Source: Marinibium conchae (GTDB taxonomy: Bacteria > Pseudomonadota > Gammaproteobacteria > Enterobacterales > Alteromonadaceae). Taken from it: DNA of 64,000 bases. The notes under the pieces were generated by a model that worked only from the letters and a program-made list of their open reading frames with translations, was not told the origin of the DNA and made no database searches. Shown piece after piece: positions 43,494-54,930 of the stretch. The stretch's first letter is position 1. Every line of letters begins with the position of its first letter. The stretch is from the NCBI RefSeq assembly GCF_015595035.1, contig NZ_JADNRN010000004.1:186001-250000 (forward strand), given 5' to 3'. A program made the translations under genes and the position numbers.

Positions 43494-45254
43494 CTAATGA
43501 GGGCTTTGTGTCGCTTCCTCAGCAATTCTCTCCTCGCAGGTGGGAATAATTGGTAGTTTGCGTAATACGCTCATTTGCGGATCGATAATGACATGGCTTG
43601 ATGTTGACACCGGCAGTGACGTATTCTGAGCCTGCGGGTCGATTTTTACTATGAGAGTATCGCCATCTATTGAAACAGGCACTGGCATAGGGAAAGGTAA
43701 TTGATTAGGTGTCTTCCAACTAAGTGCTAAGTGCGACTCATCTCTGTGAACAATTAGCTCAGGCAAGCTTGCTTGTTTCATATACACATCGAATAGCCAG
43801 CTATAATCTTCATTGGTCATTTTATTCACGATATCGATGAAGTCTTGAGTATTTCGATAACGCGGTGTTATTGGCGAGAGCAAGGTATTTACCTTATCAG
43901 CCTGCCCATAAACGAGCTCGCGAGATGCTTGCCAAAATAACTCATCACCAATAAGCCATCGGAGAGTATGCAAAACCCAACCTCCTTTACCGTAAATATC
44001 AGAGTTAAAGGCGTCGTCGGAGCTTATGTCACCATCAAGTACAATCGCCTTACAGTTTTTTAACCGCAAATATGACTCATACATACGGTGTTGGTAAGCT
44101 GCCTCGCCATCCTTGTATAAACTATAAGCAGGTTGCATGTACCAACCGAAACCCTCATGCAACCACGCATCATTTAAACGCTCGTGAGTCATCAGATTAC
44201 CAAACCACTCGTGTGCCAACTCATGATGCAATAGCCAATCAAAGCCGTGTTTATCGCGTTTGTAGTTTCTACCATAAGCATTGACGGTTTGATGTTCCAT
44301 ACCCAAATGGGGAGTCTCAACAAAACCGAGCTTTTCAGTTCCCCACGGGTAAGGCCCAAGGTGCTTTTCAAAAAATGCAAGCTGCTGGACTAGGTCGTCT
44401 TCAACAAGACTTTCCGCCTTTTTTTGATTTTCTTTCAAAGGCCAGAATTCAATCGGCACCGTTTGCCCATTGCTGCTTTTATAATCTCGTTTGATATAGC
44501 CATAGGGGCCAACATTGAGAGCAATGTTGTAATCACTTGCTGGCACAGATAATAACCATTCAAAACGCGTTCTGTTATTAGCTAGCGCTATGGTTTTTTG
44601 TAATTTCCCGTTGGTAACGGCTGTTAGATTCGACGGCACTGTGAGTTTAATAGATGTACTGTCTGCTTTGTCAGCAAAATGGTCTTTGCAAGGCCAAAAT
44701 ACATCGCAACCTTCGCCTTGCACCGCCGTTGCAATCCAGTCTTCGCCACTTGGCGTTTTATCCCACACAAAACCACCATCCCAAGGGGCATTAAGTGCAA
44801 TGTGAGGCTGTCCAGAGTAAAAAACCGAAGCTTTAACTCTTTGTTTGGGAGAAGCTTCGTCTTTTAGCTTGATTAATATACTGCCATTCTTAGCTACATA
44901 AGACGCAGGCTCGCCGTCAACTTCAACCCGAGATATCAAGTAACGCGGATCGAGCTTTAACTCTAGTTGTGAGGAAGGTTCAAGCATAGTGAAGGTTGCA
45001 GAGCCAAAGCCTGAAATACTTTTACTGCCGGGAAATAGCTCTAAATCAATTTCATATGCAATCACGTCGGTTTTTCTCGCCACTTCAGAAAAGGGCTGCC
45101 CTGTATTAGCAACAAGTGGGTCGAGTGAGGTTTTGATTACCTTATTGTCAGCGAATTCCGATGGGGCCGTAAACACCGAGCAAGCCGTCATCAATAACAG
45201 ACAAACAAAGACAGTAGTTACTCTAGTATTAAGGGTGGAATTTAACGAATGCAT
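43494..45254 (-). CDS. M1-family zinc metallopeptidase (aminopeptidase), lipoprotein
   Basis: A 586-residue protein. Lipobox LLMTAC gives a lipidated Cys near residue 25. The M1 N-terminal beta domain is followed by the catalytic domain with zinc motif HELAH (His344, Glu345, His348) and the third ligand Glu in DAWLHEGFGWY. The exopeptidase motif usually GxMEN reads GMEHQ here, a change that may alter N-terminus recognition. Without the large C-terminal helical domain of PepN it resembles LTA4-hydrolase-like shorter M1 enzymes. Probably digests peptides in the periplasm or at the outer membrane. Confidence 0.87.
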   Translation of the reverse strand: MHSLNSTLNTRVTTVFVCLLLMTACSVFTAPSEFADNKVIKTSLDPLVANTGQPFSEVARKTDVIAYEIDLELFPGSKSISGFGSATFTMLEPSSQLELKLDPRYLISRVEVDGEPASYVAKNGSILIKLKDEASPKQRVKASVFYSGQPHIALNAPWDGGFVWDKTPSGEDWIATAVQGEGCDVFWPCKDHFADKADSTSIKLTVPSNLTAVTNGKLQKTIALANNRTRFEWLLSVPASDYNIALNVGPYGYIKRDYKSSNGQTVPIEFWPLKENQKKAESLVEDDLVQQLAFFEKHLGPYPWGTEKLGFVETPHLGMEHQTVNAYGRNYKRDKHGFDWLLHHELAHEWFGNLMTHERLNDAWLHEGFGWYMQPAYSLYKDGEAAYQHRMYESYLRLKNCKAIVLDGDISSDDAFNSDIYGKGGWVLHTLRWLIGDELFWQASRELVYGQADKVNTLLSPITPRYRNTQDFIDIVNKMTNEDYSWLFDVYMKQASLPELIVHRDESHLALSWKTPNQLPFPMPVPVSIDGDTLIVKIDPQAQNTSLPVSTSSHVIIDPQMSVLRKLPIIPTCEERIAEEATQSPH

Positions 45255-45330
45255 AAGCTTTTCTCCATAATATTCAAGTATCCGCAGGATGCTTTGCTTT
45301 TACAATAAATATTTGAAGAAAAAGAAAGTT

Positions 45331-45682
<352 letters not shown>

Positions 45683-45696
45683 GGGCGCAGTTTACA

Positions 45697-46413
45697 CTAA
45701 ACGTTAGCGTTGTGATATACGTTTTGAACGTCGTCGCAGTCGTTTAACATATCCATGAATTTTTCGTACATCGGCATATCTTCTTCACTGATATCTTTGG
45801 TGTCTTGAGGTACCCAAGTAATTTCTTCTACGTCTATTGTAAGCTCTGGGAAAGCATCACTTAACGCTGTCTTACACTTAAAGAATTCAGTATGTGGAAC
45901 AAACACAGTAACCGTACCATCATCAACTTCAACATCCGACACATCTACATCGGCTTCCATTAAGGCTTCAAGAATAGTCTCATCATCGTCGCCTGCAAAA
46001 CTGAAAATAGCAAAGTGGTCAAACATAAAAGCAGCAGAGCCTTGCGCACCAATTTTACAGTTGGTCTTAGTGAAGCAGTTGCGCACATCGGTTATGGTGC
46101 GATTTGCATTATCAGAAAGGCAATCTACGATAACCATGCAGCCGCCTGGCCCGAAGCCCTCGTAGCGCATGGGCACGAAATCTTCACCTGCGCCACCCGC
46201 TGCTTTATCAATTGCTTTGTCGATAACATGGCTAGGTACTTGGTCCTTTTTGGCTTTTTCAATCAGGCGACGCAATTGCAGGTTTGCTTCTGGATCAGTG
46301 CCGCCATTTTTTGCGACAACATAAATCTCTTTACCGTAGCGCGAATAAACCTTAGTTTTGGCCCCTGCCGTTTTCGCCATTGCTACTTTTCTTACTTCAA
46401 ACTTTCTACCCAT
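45697..46413 (-). CDS. yeeN: YebC/PmpR-family protein, YeeN-type
   Basis: A 238-residue protein with the family core: [47 protein letters not shown] and [24 protein letters not shown]. The MGRKFEVRK start and the ending DDVQNVYHN place it with E. coli YeeN rather than the RuvC-linked YebC. Once annotated as transcriptional regulators, YebC-family proteins have more recently been linked to translation through difficult sequences. The gene is followed within 15 bases by rnpB on the same strand. Confidence 0.87.
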   Translation of the reverse strand: MGRKFEVRKVAMAKTAGAKTKVYSRYGKEIYVVAKNGGTDPEANLQLRRLIEKAKKDQVPSHVIDKAIDKAAGGAGEDFVPMRYEGFGPGGCMVIVDCLSDNANRTITDVRNCFTKTNCKIGAQGSAAFMFDHFAIFSFAGDDDETILEALMEADVDVSDVEVDDGTVTVFVPHTEFFKCKTALSDAFPELTIDVEEITWVPQDTKDISEEDMPMYEKFMDMLNDCDDVQNVYHNANV

Positions 46414-46555
46414 TTCTTCTACTCTTCATGATGGATTTGATAAATACTACCTTAATGCTGTGATTGTACTGTTTTTAGCTCACTTTGCCAGCTTGCAATT
46501 CCGACAAGCCGATATCACAGAGCCGCGTTTAACACTTCAAAGTCACATTATTGGC

Positions 46556-47653
46556 TTAAGCGATATGCTGCAGCCCGAGATATTCTCGTGATTGCATTTC
46601 CTGCAGGCGACTCAAACATCGTTGAAACTCAAAGTTCAAACGCCCTTCGCTGTATAATTCTTCCAGCGCAACCTCAGCTGACATAATCAATTTTACTTTA
46701 CGCTCGTAGAACTCATCTACCATGGCGATAAATCGTCTTGCAATATCGTCGGTGCTTGCGCTCATCTGCTCAACATCAGCAATCAAGACAGTATGGTAAC
46801 AACGGCTAATCTCAATGTAATCACGTTGGCTTCGCGGGCCATCACAAATATCGCGAAAGGAGAACATAACCACGCCATCGGCATCGCGTAACGCTGGAAT
46901 TTCGCGTCCTTCAACGCTAATTCTGATATTTTCTCGACCTTCTTCAGGCGCTAATTTTGTAAAATAGGTTTTAAGATTACTTGTAGCATCATCGTCGAGT
47001 GGAAAGTGATAAATTTCAGCCTGTTCTAAGGTTCGCAGGCGATAATCAACACCGCTGTCTACATTTACAATCCGCGTATTTTGATTAATCAACTCAATGG
47101 CAGGCAAAAACCGAGAGCGTTGCAATCCATTTCGATAGAGCTCATCAGGAATGATATTGGAGGTTGCCACGAGTACGATGCCATGCCTGAATAATTCTTC
47201 CATCAGGGTGCCTAATATCATTGCATCAGTGATATCGGACACAAAAAACTCGTCAAAACAGATAACTCGTGCTTCTTCCGACAGTTTTTTCGCAATAATT
47301 TTTAGCGGATCTTGCTTACCCGCTAGCACTTTGAGCTCGCTGTGAACTCTGTGCATGAAGCGATGAAAATGCACGCGCATCTTGTTATTGAAAGGAAGGC
47401 AGTCGTAGAAAGTGTCGACTAAATAGGTTTTTCCACGCCCAACGCCTCCCCAAAAGTAAATACCTTGAATACTTGGCCTTACCATTCCTTTGCCAAACGC
47501 TTGCTTTAGTTTCAAGCGCCATGACGGTTTTATTTCAGGATGAGTAAGTTCGTCGTATAAGCGTTGAAGCTCTTTAACAGCATTTTCTTGTGCGGCATCG
47601 TATTGAAAATCTATCAAGGATAGATCGTCTTGGTATTTTTCCCATGGAGTCAT
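46556..47653 (-). CDS. zapE: Cell-division ATPase ZapE (AFG1-like)
   Basis: A 365-residue P-loop ATPase. Walker A is GGVGRGKT at 69-76, Walker B ICFDEFFVSDITDAM, with sensor-like LVATSNIIPDELYRNGLQRSRFLPAIELI, all typical of the AFG1/ZapE family. In E. coli, ZapE associates with FtsZ under low oxygen or at higher temperature and affects ring stability. It is divergent from zapG, as in related genomes. Length and start (MTPWEKYQDDL) are usual. Confidence 0.92.
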   Translation of the reverse strand: MTPWEKYQDDLSLIDFQYDAAQENAVKELQRLYDELTHPEIKPSWRLKLKQAFGKGMVRPSIQGIYFWGGVGRGKTYLVDTFYDCLPFNNKMRVHFHRFMHRVHSELKVLAGKQDPLKIIAKKLSEEARVICFDEFFVSDITDAMILGTLMEELFRHGIVLVATSNIIPDELYRNGLQRSRFLPAIELINQNTRIVNVDSGVDYRLRTLEQAEIYHFPLDDDATSNLKTYFTKLAPEEGRENIRISVEGREIPALRDADGVVMFSFRDICDGPRSQRDYIEISRCYHTVLIADVEQMSASTDDIARRFIAMVDEFYERKVKLIMSAEVALEELYSEGRLNFEFQRCLSRLQEMQSREYLGLQHIA

Positions 47654-47850
47654 GAAAGTTTCTCAAAAAACGTCAAAAAGGTGGGTTGAAAAAATAAATG
47701 AGCAACCAAATGTAGTAATAGTATACAGGCTGCGAGAGTGCTTGAAAATCAAGATTAAAGTCTTATTACAATTTTATCGAAAGTAGCGCTTGCATGGATG
47801 GTTTGAATGACAGATCATACTCGAGAAGTCTTTCTCATTTTGGAGTTATC

Positions 47851-48315
47851 ATGGAAATCGGGACACTCGTAGTAGGAATCATCATAGGCCTTGTAGTTGG
47901 TATTGCAACTGGCGCTCTTGTAGCTTACGTATTAATGAAAAGCGCAGCAAACGCCTCTGACCAAAAAATGAGTCACACTGAGCAAGAATTAAAAGCCTTG
48001 CTTGCAATACAAGCGCGTCAGCATCTTGATGTATCGCGCAACGCTTTAGCTGATATTCAACTTAAATCAGAAGAATTAGCGAAGCAATTAACGGAATATG
48101 AAAATTCACTCACTCAAGCTACAACTAGTGGTGAAGAAAGCAAAGATACCTTCTTTGGTGAACATGCAAGCTTGTTTTTACGTAACAACTTAAAAAACGA
48201 CAAACAGGACCTTGCATTAGCACAGCCCGACGCTCAACCTAGAGACTTTGCAAATAGTGGCTCTGGTGTATTCGTTGGCTCTGAAGCTGGCGCGAAAGAA
48301 GAGAATAAATCATAG
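47851..48315 (+). CDS. zapG: ZapG (YhcB, DUF1043) inner-membrane division/envelope protein
   Basis: A 154-residue protein from ATG 47851, which has GGAG seven bases upstream; the frame is open from 47794 but the extra residues precede the membrane helix oddly. A single N-terminal membrane helix (IGTLVVGIIIGLVVGIATGALVAYVLM) is followed by a cytoplasmic coiled coil (about 35-90) and a polar tail. In E. coli, YhcB links division and envelope synthesis. Placed between zapE and degQ as commonly seen in this order of bacteria. Confidence 0.88.
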   Translation: MEIGTLVVGIIIGLVVGIATGALVAYVLMKSAANASDQKMSHTEQELKALLAIQARQHLDVSRNALADIQLKSEELAKQLTEYENSLTQATTSGEESKDTFFGEHASLFLRNNLKNDKQDLALAQPDAQPRDFANSGSGVFVGSEAGAKEENKS

Positions 48316-48317
48316 GG

Positions 48318-48345
48318 CTAATGAACTAAACTCGCTTTTCATTAG
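48318..48345 (+). terminator. Weak hairpin between zapG and degQ
   Basis: CTAATGA / TCATTAG, 7-bp stem, 14-base loop, followed by only a short T-rich stretch (TCTCTTGT). It may partly end zapG transcription. Confidence 0.3.
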
Positions 48346-48394
48346 TCTCTTGTAGGTATTTAACTTAGATATATACAATGGAGTATGGAGATTA

Positions 48395-49768
48395 ATGAAA
48401 GCAATCTATCGTCAAATCGCGGTCTGTGTTACCGCCGGAGCTCTCGCTTTCGGAACAGTAACAACAGCATCAGCATCAATACCTTTTTTCTCGAGCAGTA
48501 AGGACGAAGTACCTTCACTCGCTCCAATGATCGAAAAAGCGTCTCCTGCGGTGGTAAGTATTTCCGTTGAAGGGGTACAAGTAACCCGCCAGCAAGTACC
48601 TGAAATGTTTCGTGAGTTTTTTGGTGCTCCAAACGAACAAGTTCGCGAACGTCCCTTCCGAGGAATGGGCTCGGGCGTGATAATTGACGCGGAAAAAGGC
48701 TATGTGGTAACGAATAACCATGTAGTCGATAACGCCAATGAAATCACGGTTAAATTAATTGATGGGCGTGAGTTGATTGCTAAAAAGTTAGGCGCAGATG
48801 AACAGAGCGACGTGGCTTTATTGCAAATAGAAGCCGACGACCTAATTGAAGTGCCATTAGCCGATTCAGATGAGCTGCGCGTCGGTGACTTTGTTGTCGC
48901 AATCGGTAATCCATTTGGTTTGGGCCAAACGGTTACATCGGGCATCGTCAGCGCTCTTGGTCGCTCGGGCTTAAACATCGGTGGGCTAGAAGATTTCATA
49001 CAGACTGATGCGGCGATTAACCGTGGTAATTCTGGTGGGGCTTTGGTAAACCTACGCGGTGAGTTAGTGGGTATCAATACCGCTATTTTTGGTCCGAATG
49101 GCGGAAACGTTGGGATCGGTTTCGCAATACCCAGCACCATGATGGACAATCTTGTTAAACAAATAATTGAGTTCGGTGAGGTGCGAAGAGGCCTACTTGG
49201 CATATTGGGCAGTAATGTTGACGCTGGTTTAGCCGAAGCAATGCGTTCACCAAGCAATAAAGGCGCATTCGTTGACGAAGTAGTCGACGACTCAGCCGCA
49301 GATAAAGCAGGCTTGAGTGCAGGTGATATTATCACCGAAATAAATGGTAAGGCGCTTTCAAGTTTTGACGAACTGCGCGCTAAAGTAGGAAGCATGGGCG
49401 CTGGAGCTGAAGTTGAGCTTACAATAGTGCGAGAAGGTAAAGAACAAAAGATCAATGTCACGCTTGGTGACGCTGGTTTGCCGCCAGAACAAGCGAAAGA
49501 AATGCACCCTGCTTTTGAAGGCAGCGAATTAAGCAATGGTCAAGATGCTGCAGGTAATGCAGGCGTTGTTGTCTCAAGTGTTGAGCCACGCTCACCAGCG
49601 GCGAGAATAGGCTTGCGCGACGACGATGTGATTATCGGACTGAACCGTCAGCGCGTTAACAACGTTAGCGACCTTCGACGCCTAGTAGAGGAGAGTAAAG
49701 GTAACGTAATCGCCTTGAATGTTAAGCGAGGCAACTCTGCTATTTATGTAGTTATTCGACCGCAGTAA
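48395..49768 (+). CDS. degQ: Periplasmic serine protease/chaperone, DegQ/DegP-like
   Basis: A 457-residue HtrA protease: signal peptide (cleavage near ASAS), trypsin-like domain with triad His109 (TNNHVV), Asp139 (SDVALL) and Ser213 (GNSGGAL), then two PDZ domains (about 265-350 and 365-455). The two PDZ domains and soluble export fit DegQ or DegP rather than DegS. It degrades or holds misfolded envelope proteins. It precedes degS, and the degQ-degS pairing is the reason for the name. GGAG ribosome site nine bases before the ATG. Confidence 0.92.
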   Translation: MKAIYRQIAVCVTAGALAFGTVTTASASIPFFSSSKDEVPSLAPMIEKASPAVVSISVEGVQVTRQQVPEMFREFFGAPNEQVRERPFRGMGSGVIIDAEKGYVVTNNHVVDNANEITVKLIDGRELIAKKLGADEQSDVALLQIEADDLIEVPLADSDELRVGDFVVAIGNPFGLGQTVTSGIVSALGRSGLNIGGLEDFIQTDAAINRGNSGGALVNLRGELVGINTAIFGPNGGNVGIGFAIPSTMMDNLVKQIIEFGEVRRGLLGILGSNVDAGLAEAMRSPSNKGAFVDEVVDDSAADKAGLSAGDIITEINGKALSSFDELRAKVGSMGAGAEVELTIVREGKEQKINVTLGDAGLPPEQAKEMHPAFEGSELSNGQDAAGNAGVVVSSVEPRSPAARIGLRDDDVIIGLNRQRVNNVSDLRRLVEESKGNVIALNVKRGNSAIYVVIRPQ

Positions 49769-49780
49769 AACGCGCGCGTG

Positions 49781-49821
49781 AAAAGCCCCTCGTTGAGCGT
49801 CAGTTTATCGGGGGGCTTTTT
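49781..49821 (+). terminator. Rho-independent terminator after degQ
   Basis: Stem AAAAGCCCC / GGGGCTTTT with a loop of about 22 bases and a following T-run. It separates the degQ and degS transcripts. Confidence 0.8.
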
Positions 49822-49892
49822 GTATTTGTGCCTGTGAAAAAAGCGCAAAATTTGCTACCATTTCGATACTATATTGAATCTGATAACTTTTT

Positions 49893-50960
49893 ATGTCTAA
49901 ACTGCAACGATTTTTCATCGCCCTACTCAAACCTATCATTTTAGGGGTCACCGTTGCTGCCATTCTATTGGTATTTATTCCTGAATTCCGACAAGGTAGT
50001 GGTATCAATATCACTTGGTTCCAAAAAGAGAGTAAAGCACCTGAGCGAGAGAGCTACTTTGGCGCATTAACTAGAAGCGCCCCTTCTGTAGTCAATATTT
50101 ACAGTATTAGTATGGATAACCGAAATGCACTGCGAGGTGGTGTTTCTGAAAGAACTAACCTGGGCTCAGGTGTTGTCATGACCGAGGATGGACACTTACT
50201 GACTTGTTATCATGTAATCAAAGATGCCGATCTCATCTACGTCACTCTGCAAGATAGCAGAAGACTAGAGGCTCGTATCGTTGGCTTTGATAGGATCACC
50301 GACCTAGCTGTGCTTAAAGTGGATGCAGAAAACCTACCGGTTATGCCGCAAGTAGAGCGCACAGACTTGCGCGTGGGTGATGTTGTTATTGCAATTGGTA
50401 ACCCACTTAATTTAGGCCAAACCTTCACTCAAGGCATTGTTAGCCGTATGGGCAGAAATGGTTTAGCAAATTACTTTGACTACATACAGACTGATGCCGT
50501 ACTCAACCAAGGAAACTCAGGTGGCGCCTTAGTTGATAGTAATGGCTTTTTAATGGGTATAACCAACGCTGAATTTAAACGCATCGATCAAAACCGACGC
50601 GTTATCACTTCTGTAGACGGCGTTAATTTTGCAGTGCCTTACGAGTTAGCCAAGCGCGTCATGGACGAGATCATAATGTCAGGTACCGTTATTCGCGGCG
50701 AATTAGGCTTCGAAGTGAGCTTGGCCGATGATGGTTCGAGCATGGTAATAACTGAAGTATTTCGCAATGGTGGTGCAGCCCGAGCGGGCTTGAGAGAGAA
50801 CGATATTTTATTATCAATTAACGGCATTTCATTAAGCGACGCCGAAAAAGCACTTGCTTTCGTTGCCGACAGCACCCCGGGGACGGAGCTCACACTGGAG
50901 GTAATGCGAAATAACCAGCTTATCGTCATGAGCGTCGTCGTTGGTGCTGTGGCTAGTTAG
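49893..50960 (+). CDS. degS: Membrane-anchored serine protease DegS
   Basis: A 355-residue HtrA protease with an N-terminal membrane anchor (about 10-30) instead of a cleavable signal, a trypsin-like domain with His107, Asp137 and Ser209 (NQGNSGGAL), and a single PDZ domain (about 255-345). This is the DegS layout: the PDZ domain senses misfolded outer-membrane proteins and the protease starts RseA degradation, releasing sigma-E. The residues just before the catalytic His read TCYH rather than the common TNxH. Convergent with murA, 7 bases apart. Confidence 0.92.
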   Translation: MSKLQRFFIALLKPIILGVTVAAILLVFIPEFRQGSGINITWFQKESKAPERESYFGALTRSAPSVVNIYSISMDNRNALRGGVSERTNLGSGVVMTEDGHLLTCYHVIKDADLIYVTLQDSRRLEARIVGFDRITDLAVLKVDAENLPVMPQVERTDLRVGDVVIAIGNPLNLGQTFTQGIVSRMGRNGLANYFDYIQTDAVLNQGNSGGALVDSNGFLMGITNAEFKRIDQNRRVITSVDGVNFAVPYELAKRVMDEIIMSGTVIRGELGFEVSLADDGSSMVITEVFRNGGAARAGLRENDILLSINGISLSDAEKALAFVADSTPGTELTLEVMRNNQLIVMSVVVGAVAS

Positions 50961-50967
50961 TAGAGAC

Positions 50968-52284
<1,317 letters not shown>

Positions 52285-52295
52285 TTATTGACTCT

Positions 52296-52547
52296 TTACG
52301 AGTGAAAAAGTTTCTCGCGCTGCCACTGCTCTTCAGTAAAAGTTTTTATGGTGATTGCATGCATAGTGCCATCGGCAATCTTATCTGAAAGTGGCCCGTA
52401 TATAAGCTGTTGTTTTTTCACGCGACTCATGTTTTCAAAACGCGAATCTACGGCAATTATTTGAAAATGTGACCCTTCGCTTTTCACTTTCACATCGTGT
52501 AGCGAAAGCTCTGATTTTAATAACTCAGCAATTTCTTCGTTTGTCAT
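52296..52547 (-). CDS. ibaG: BolA-family protein IbaG
   Basis: An 83-residue protein with the BolA fold: FENMSRVKKQQLIYGPLSDKIADGTMHAITIKTFTEEQW, including the conserved His in MHAI that takes part in Fe-S cluster sharing with monothiol glutaredoxin. Position between mlaB and murA identifies it as IbaG (YrbA) rather than BolA. In E. coli it is linked to acid stress and, in Vibrio, to envelope and iron-sulphur homeostasis. Separate ATG about 100 bases after mlaB. Confidence 0.92.
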   Translation of the reverse strand: MTNEEIAELLKSELSLHDVKVKSEGSHFQIIAVDSRFENMSRVKKQQLIYGPLSDKIADGTMHAITIKTFTEEQWQREKLFHS

Positions 52548-52649
52548 GTTTTACTCTGTAAACTCAATATCTGTTTTGTAGATGATGGCGCTAGGCCAAG
52601 CATCACGATAAGTGAGACTTGGCTCACCATTAGCGAACTGACTTGAATA

Positions 52650-52976
52650 TTAGGCCAGAAGAGCCTCGGTATTACTCAAGCGTGCCAAATTAATCAGCTT
52701 TTCAGGCGAATGGCAAATAGTAGCATTAATAGTATGTGCATTTAAATCACGTTTCAAATTAAGTAGCCACGCCAAACCGGCGCTGTCGGCTCGTTGAACT
52801 TTGCTTAGATCAACCACTAGTTGCTTTTTCTGAATCAGGGCATCTTTGTCTTGTTTATTTAAGGCTAACCAATAGTCTTTTTTCAGCGAAAGCTGGCTTA
52901 GTTCACCAGCAATGCTCAACACGTAGTCGCCATCCTTTTCCTGTAGCGTAGTGACTAACTCTAGAGACTTAGTCAT
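52650..52976 (-). CDS. mlaB: STAS-domain protein MlaB
   Basis: A 108-residue cytoplasmic STAS-domain protein; LVVDLSKVQRADSAGLAWLLNLKRDL is the core helix-strand with the usual Asp-Ser-Ala-Gly. MlaB binds the MlaF ATPase and is needed for stability and activity of the MlaFEDB phospholipid transporter. It overlaps the end of mlaC by 8 bases. Slightly longer than the E. coli protein. Confidence 0.88.
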   Translation of the reverse strand: MTKSLELVTTLQEKDGDYVLSIAGELSQLSLKKDYWLALNKQDKDALIQKKQLVVDLSKVQRADSAGLAWLLNLKRDLNAHTINATICHSPEKLINLARLSNTEALLA

Positions 52977-53628
52977 TAGCTTCTAACACAATAGGTTGAT
53001 CGATGCTTTCACGCATCAGCTCGATAACTTTATCAACACCTTCGGTACGCAAAATAGACTCGAACTCACTGCGCTTACTAGAAAGTAAGCTAATACCTTC
53101 AGCTACCATATCGTAGGCTTGCCATTTGTCCGATTTTCTATCTTTACGAACCTTAAAAGCGACTTTTATATCAGGACGTACATCATCTTTAATAACGGCT
53201 CGAACGGTCACGTCAGCACGACCAGAAAAATCCACTGCAGGGGCAAATTCAACGACTTGATCGTCATAGTAGCCCAAAGCAACTGCATAGCTTGTGATTA
53301 AGTACTCACGAAATACCGAAATAAACTCTAATAGCTTTTCACGGGGTATTTGATTAGCTTGCTTGCCTAACACTTTAAATGCAGAAAACTTATAGTCGAT
53401 ATAGGGCAAGAGCTCTTCTTCCATTACTTTTCGCAATAGCTCAGGGTCTTGTTTTATAGCGTCTTTCTCGGTTTTCATTCGCTCAAAAGTGAGGCCTGCA
53501 ACTTCTTTGATCATTACATACGGATCATTTTGTTCAGCAGCAATAACGCTTTGAGTGCTAAGAAAAAATGTCATCGCGGCAATAACGGATACTAACCACT
53601 TGCTTGCTTGTTTAAAAATGTTGTTCAC
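52969..53628 (-). CDS. mlaC: Periplasmic phospholipid-binding protein MlaC
   Basis: A 219-residue exported protein (signal peptide ending VIAAEQ). Family segments include EEELLPYIDYKFSAFKVLGK, FREYLITSYAVALGYYDDQVVEF and DKWQAYDMVAEGISLLSSKRSEF. MlaC shuttles phospholipids across the periplasm between MlaA-OmpC in the outer membrane and MlaFEDB in the inner membrane. No mlaA is in the window. Fourth gene of mlaFEDCB. Confidence 0.93.
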   Translation of the reverse strand: MNNIFKQASKWLVSVIAAMTFFLSTQSVIAAEQNDPYVMIKEVAGLTFERMKTEKDAIKQDPELLRKVMEEELLPYIDYKFSAFKVLGKQANQIPREKLLEFISVFREYLITSYAVALGYYDDQVVEFAPAVDFSGRADVTVRAVIKDDVRPDIKVAFKVRKDRKSDKWQAYDMVAEGISLLSSKRSEFESILRTEGVDKVIELMRESIDQPIVLEAND

Positions 53629-53656
53629 GCTTTACTCCTAGTAGTTGCGATGATTA

Positions 53657-54145
53657 TTAATCTGAATCTTTGCCGAATAAGAATTGACCTATCAGGTCTT
53701 CAAGCACTAATGCTGATTTCGTATCGACGATAAATTTGGTTTCGCCATCCTTGTCACCAAGATAAATAGGCTCCTCTCCTGGAAAGATAAAGCCCGGCGT
53801 TAAACCGATATATTGCTCACCTAAGAGGCCAGCGGTGAGTATCGACACAGAACTCGTTTCAGGAAATGTTTCTGCATATTCGTCAGATATCTCCATTACG
53901 ACCACAGGAATCAGTTCTTGTTCATCTAAATAAATATCAGATACACGTCCAATCACTACTCCGCCGACTTTCACTGATGAACGAGGCTTAAGTCCACCAA
54001 TATTATCGAACTTAGCATGGACAGTATAAGTTTCACCGCTTCCACTCATGCCTTTATTGGCAACTTGTAACGCTAGCAACAAGGTAGCTGCAATGGCCAA
54101 GGCGACAAAGATACCAACCATCAATTCTGTTTTCTTGCTTGTCAT
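53657..54145 (-). CDS. mlaD: MCE-domain protein MlaD
   Basis: A 162-residue protein: an N-terminal membrane helix (about 7-27), then an MCE domain (40-120) with FDNIGGLKPRSSVKVGGVVIGRV and SVSILTAGLLGEQYIGLTPG. It forms the hexameric periplasmic ring of the Mla transporter that carries lipid between MlaC and MlaE. Start ATG follows mlaE by 8 bases. Confidence 0.94.
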   Translation of the reverse strand: MTSKKTELMVGIFVALAIAATLLLALQVANKGMSGSGETYTVHAKFDNIGGLKPRSSVKVGGVVIGRVSDIYLDEQELIPVVVMEISDEYAETFPETSSVSILTAGLLGEQYIGLTPGFIFPGEEPIYLGDKDGETKFIVDTKSALVLEDLIGQFLFGKDSD

Positions 54146-54153
54146 TTTTTATC

Positions 54154-54930
54154 CTAATTAATACCGAACATCAGTGCTGTTAGCACGAAATCTAAACCTA
54201 ATATAGTGAGTGACGAAAATACGACCGTTTCAGTTGTCGCCTTACTAATACCTTCTGATGTAGGAATAGCCGCATAGCCTTTGTACAAAGCTATCCATAC
54301 AACAACGAGCGCAAACACTAAGCTCTTAATAATGCCATTAACAACATCTTTATCCCAATCAACAGTGGCCTGCATAATTGACCAGTAACTTCCGGCATCA
54401 ACACCAAGCCAATCTACACCGACTAAGTGCCCACCCAAAATGCCAATCGCACTGAAAATAATGGCAAGCAGTGGCATTGAAATCACACCGGCCCAAAAAC
54501 GCGGTGCTATTACTCGGCGAAGTGGGTCAACAGCCATCATCTCAAGGCTGCTGAGTTGTTCGGTGGCTTTCATCAAACCAATTTCCGCGGTGAGTGCTGA
54601 GCCCGCTCGACCAGCAAATAACAGCGCTGTAACTACAGGGCCCAATTCGCGCAATAAAGATAAAGCAACCATTGGTCCAAGCGAGCCTTCAGCCCCGTAA
54701 TTGACTAAAATAGTATAGCCCTGAAGTGCCATCACCATGCCGATGAATAGCCCTGAGACTATTATAATTAGTAAACTCTGCACGCCCACTATGTAGATCT
54801 GATGGATGATTAGCGGAATATTTTTAAAGCGAGGAAAAGCAACAAGGGCGCCCCATAACATCAATGACGCATTACCGATAGCCGATAATTTTGCTAAGGT
54901 TCCAGCACCTAAATTTATTAACCAATTCAA
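54154..54930 (-). CDS. mlaE: ABC transporter permease MlaE
   Basis: A 258-residue permease with about six hydrophobic segments and the MlaE signature [53 protein letters not shown], the coupling region contacting MlaF. It overlaps the mlaF stop by 4 bases. It moves glycerophospholipids at the inner membrane to keep outer-membrane asymmetry. Confidence 0.95.
   Translation of the reverse strand: MNWLINLGAGTLAKLSAIGNASLMLWGALVAFPRFKNIPLIIHQIYIVGVQSLLIIIVSGLFIGMVMALQGYTILVNYGAEGSLGPMVALSLLRELGPVVTALLFAGRAGSALTAEIGLMKATEQLSSLEMMAVDPLRRVIAPRFWAGVISMPLLAIIFSAIGILGGHLVGVDWLGVDAGSYWSIMQATVDWDKDVVNGIIKSLVFALVVVWIALYKGYAAIPTSEGISKATTETVVFSSLTILGLDFVLTALMFGIN

Noticed and set aside
48700-49536. Long minus-strand frame opposite degQ (278 codons)
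   Set aside because: Low-complexity Ser/Pro/Thr-rich translation produced by the codon bias of the real HtrA gene on the other strand.
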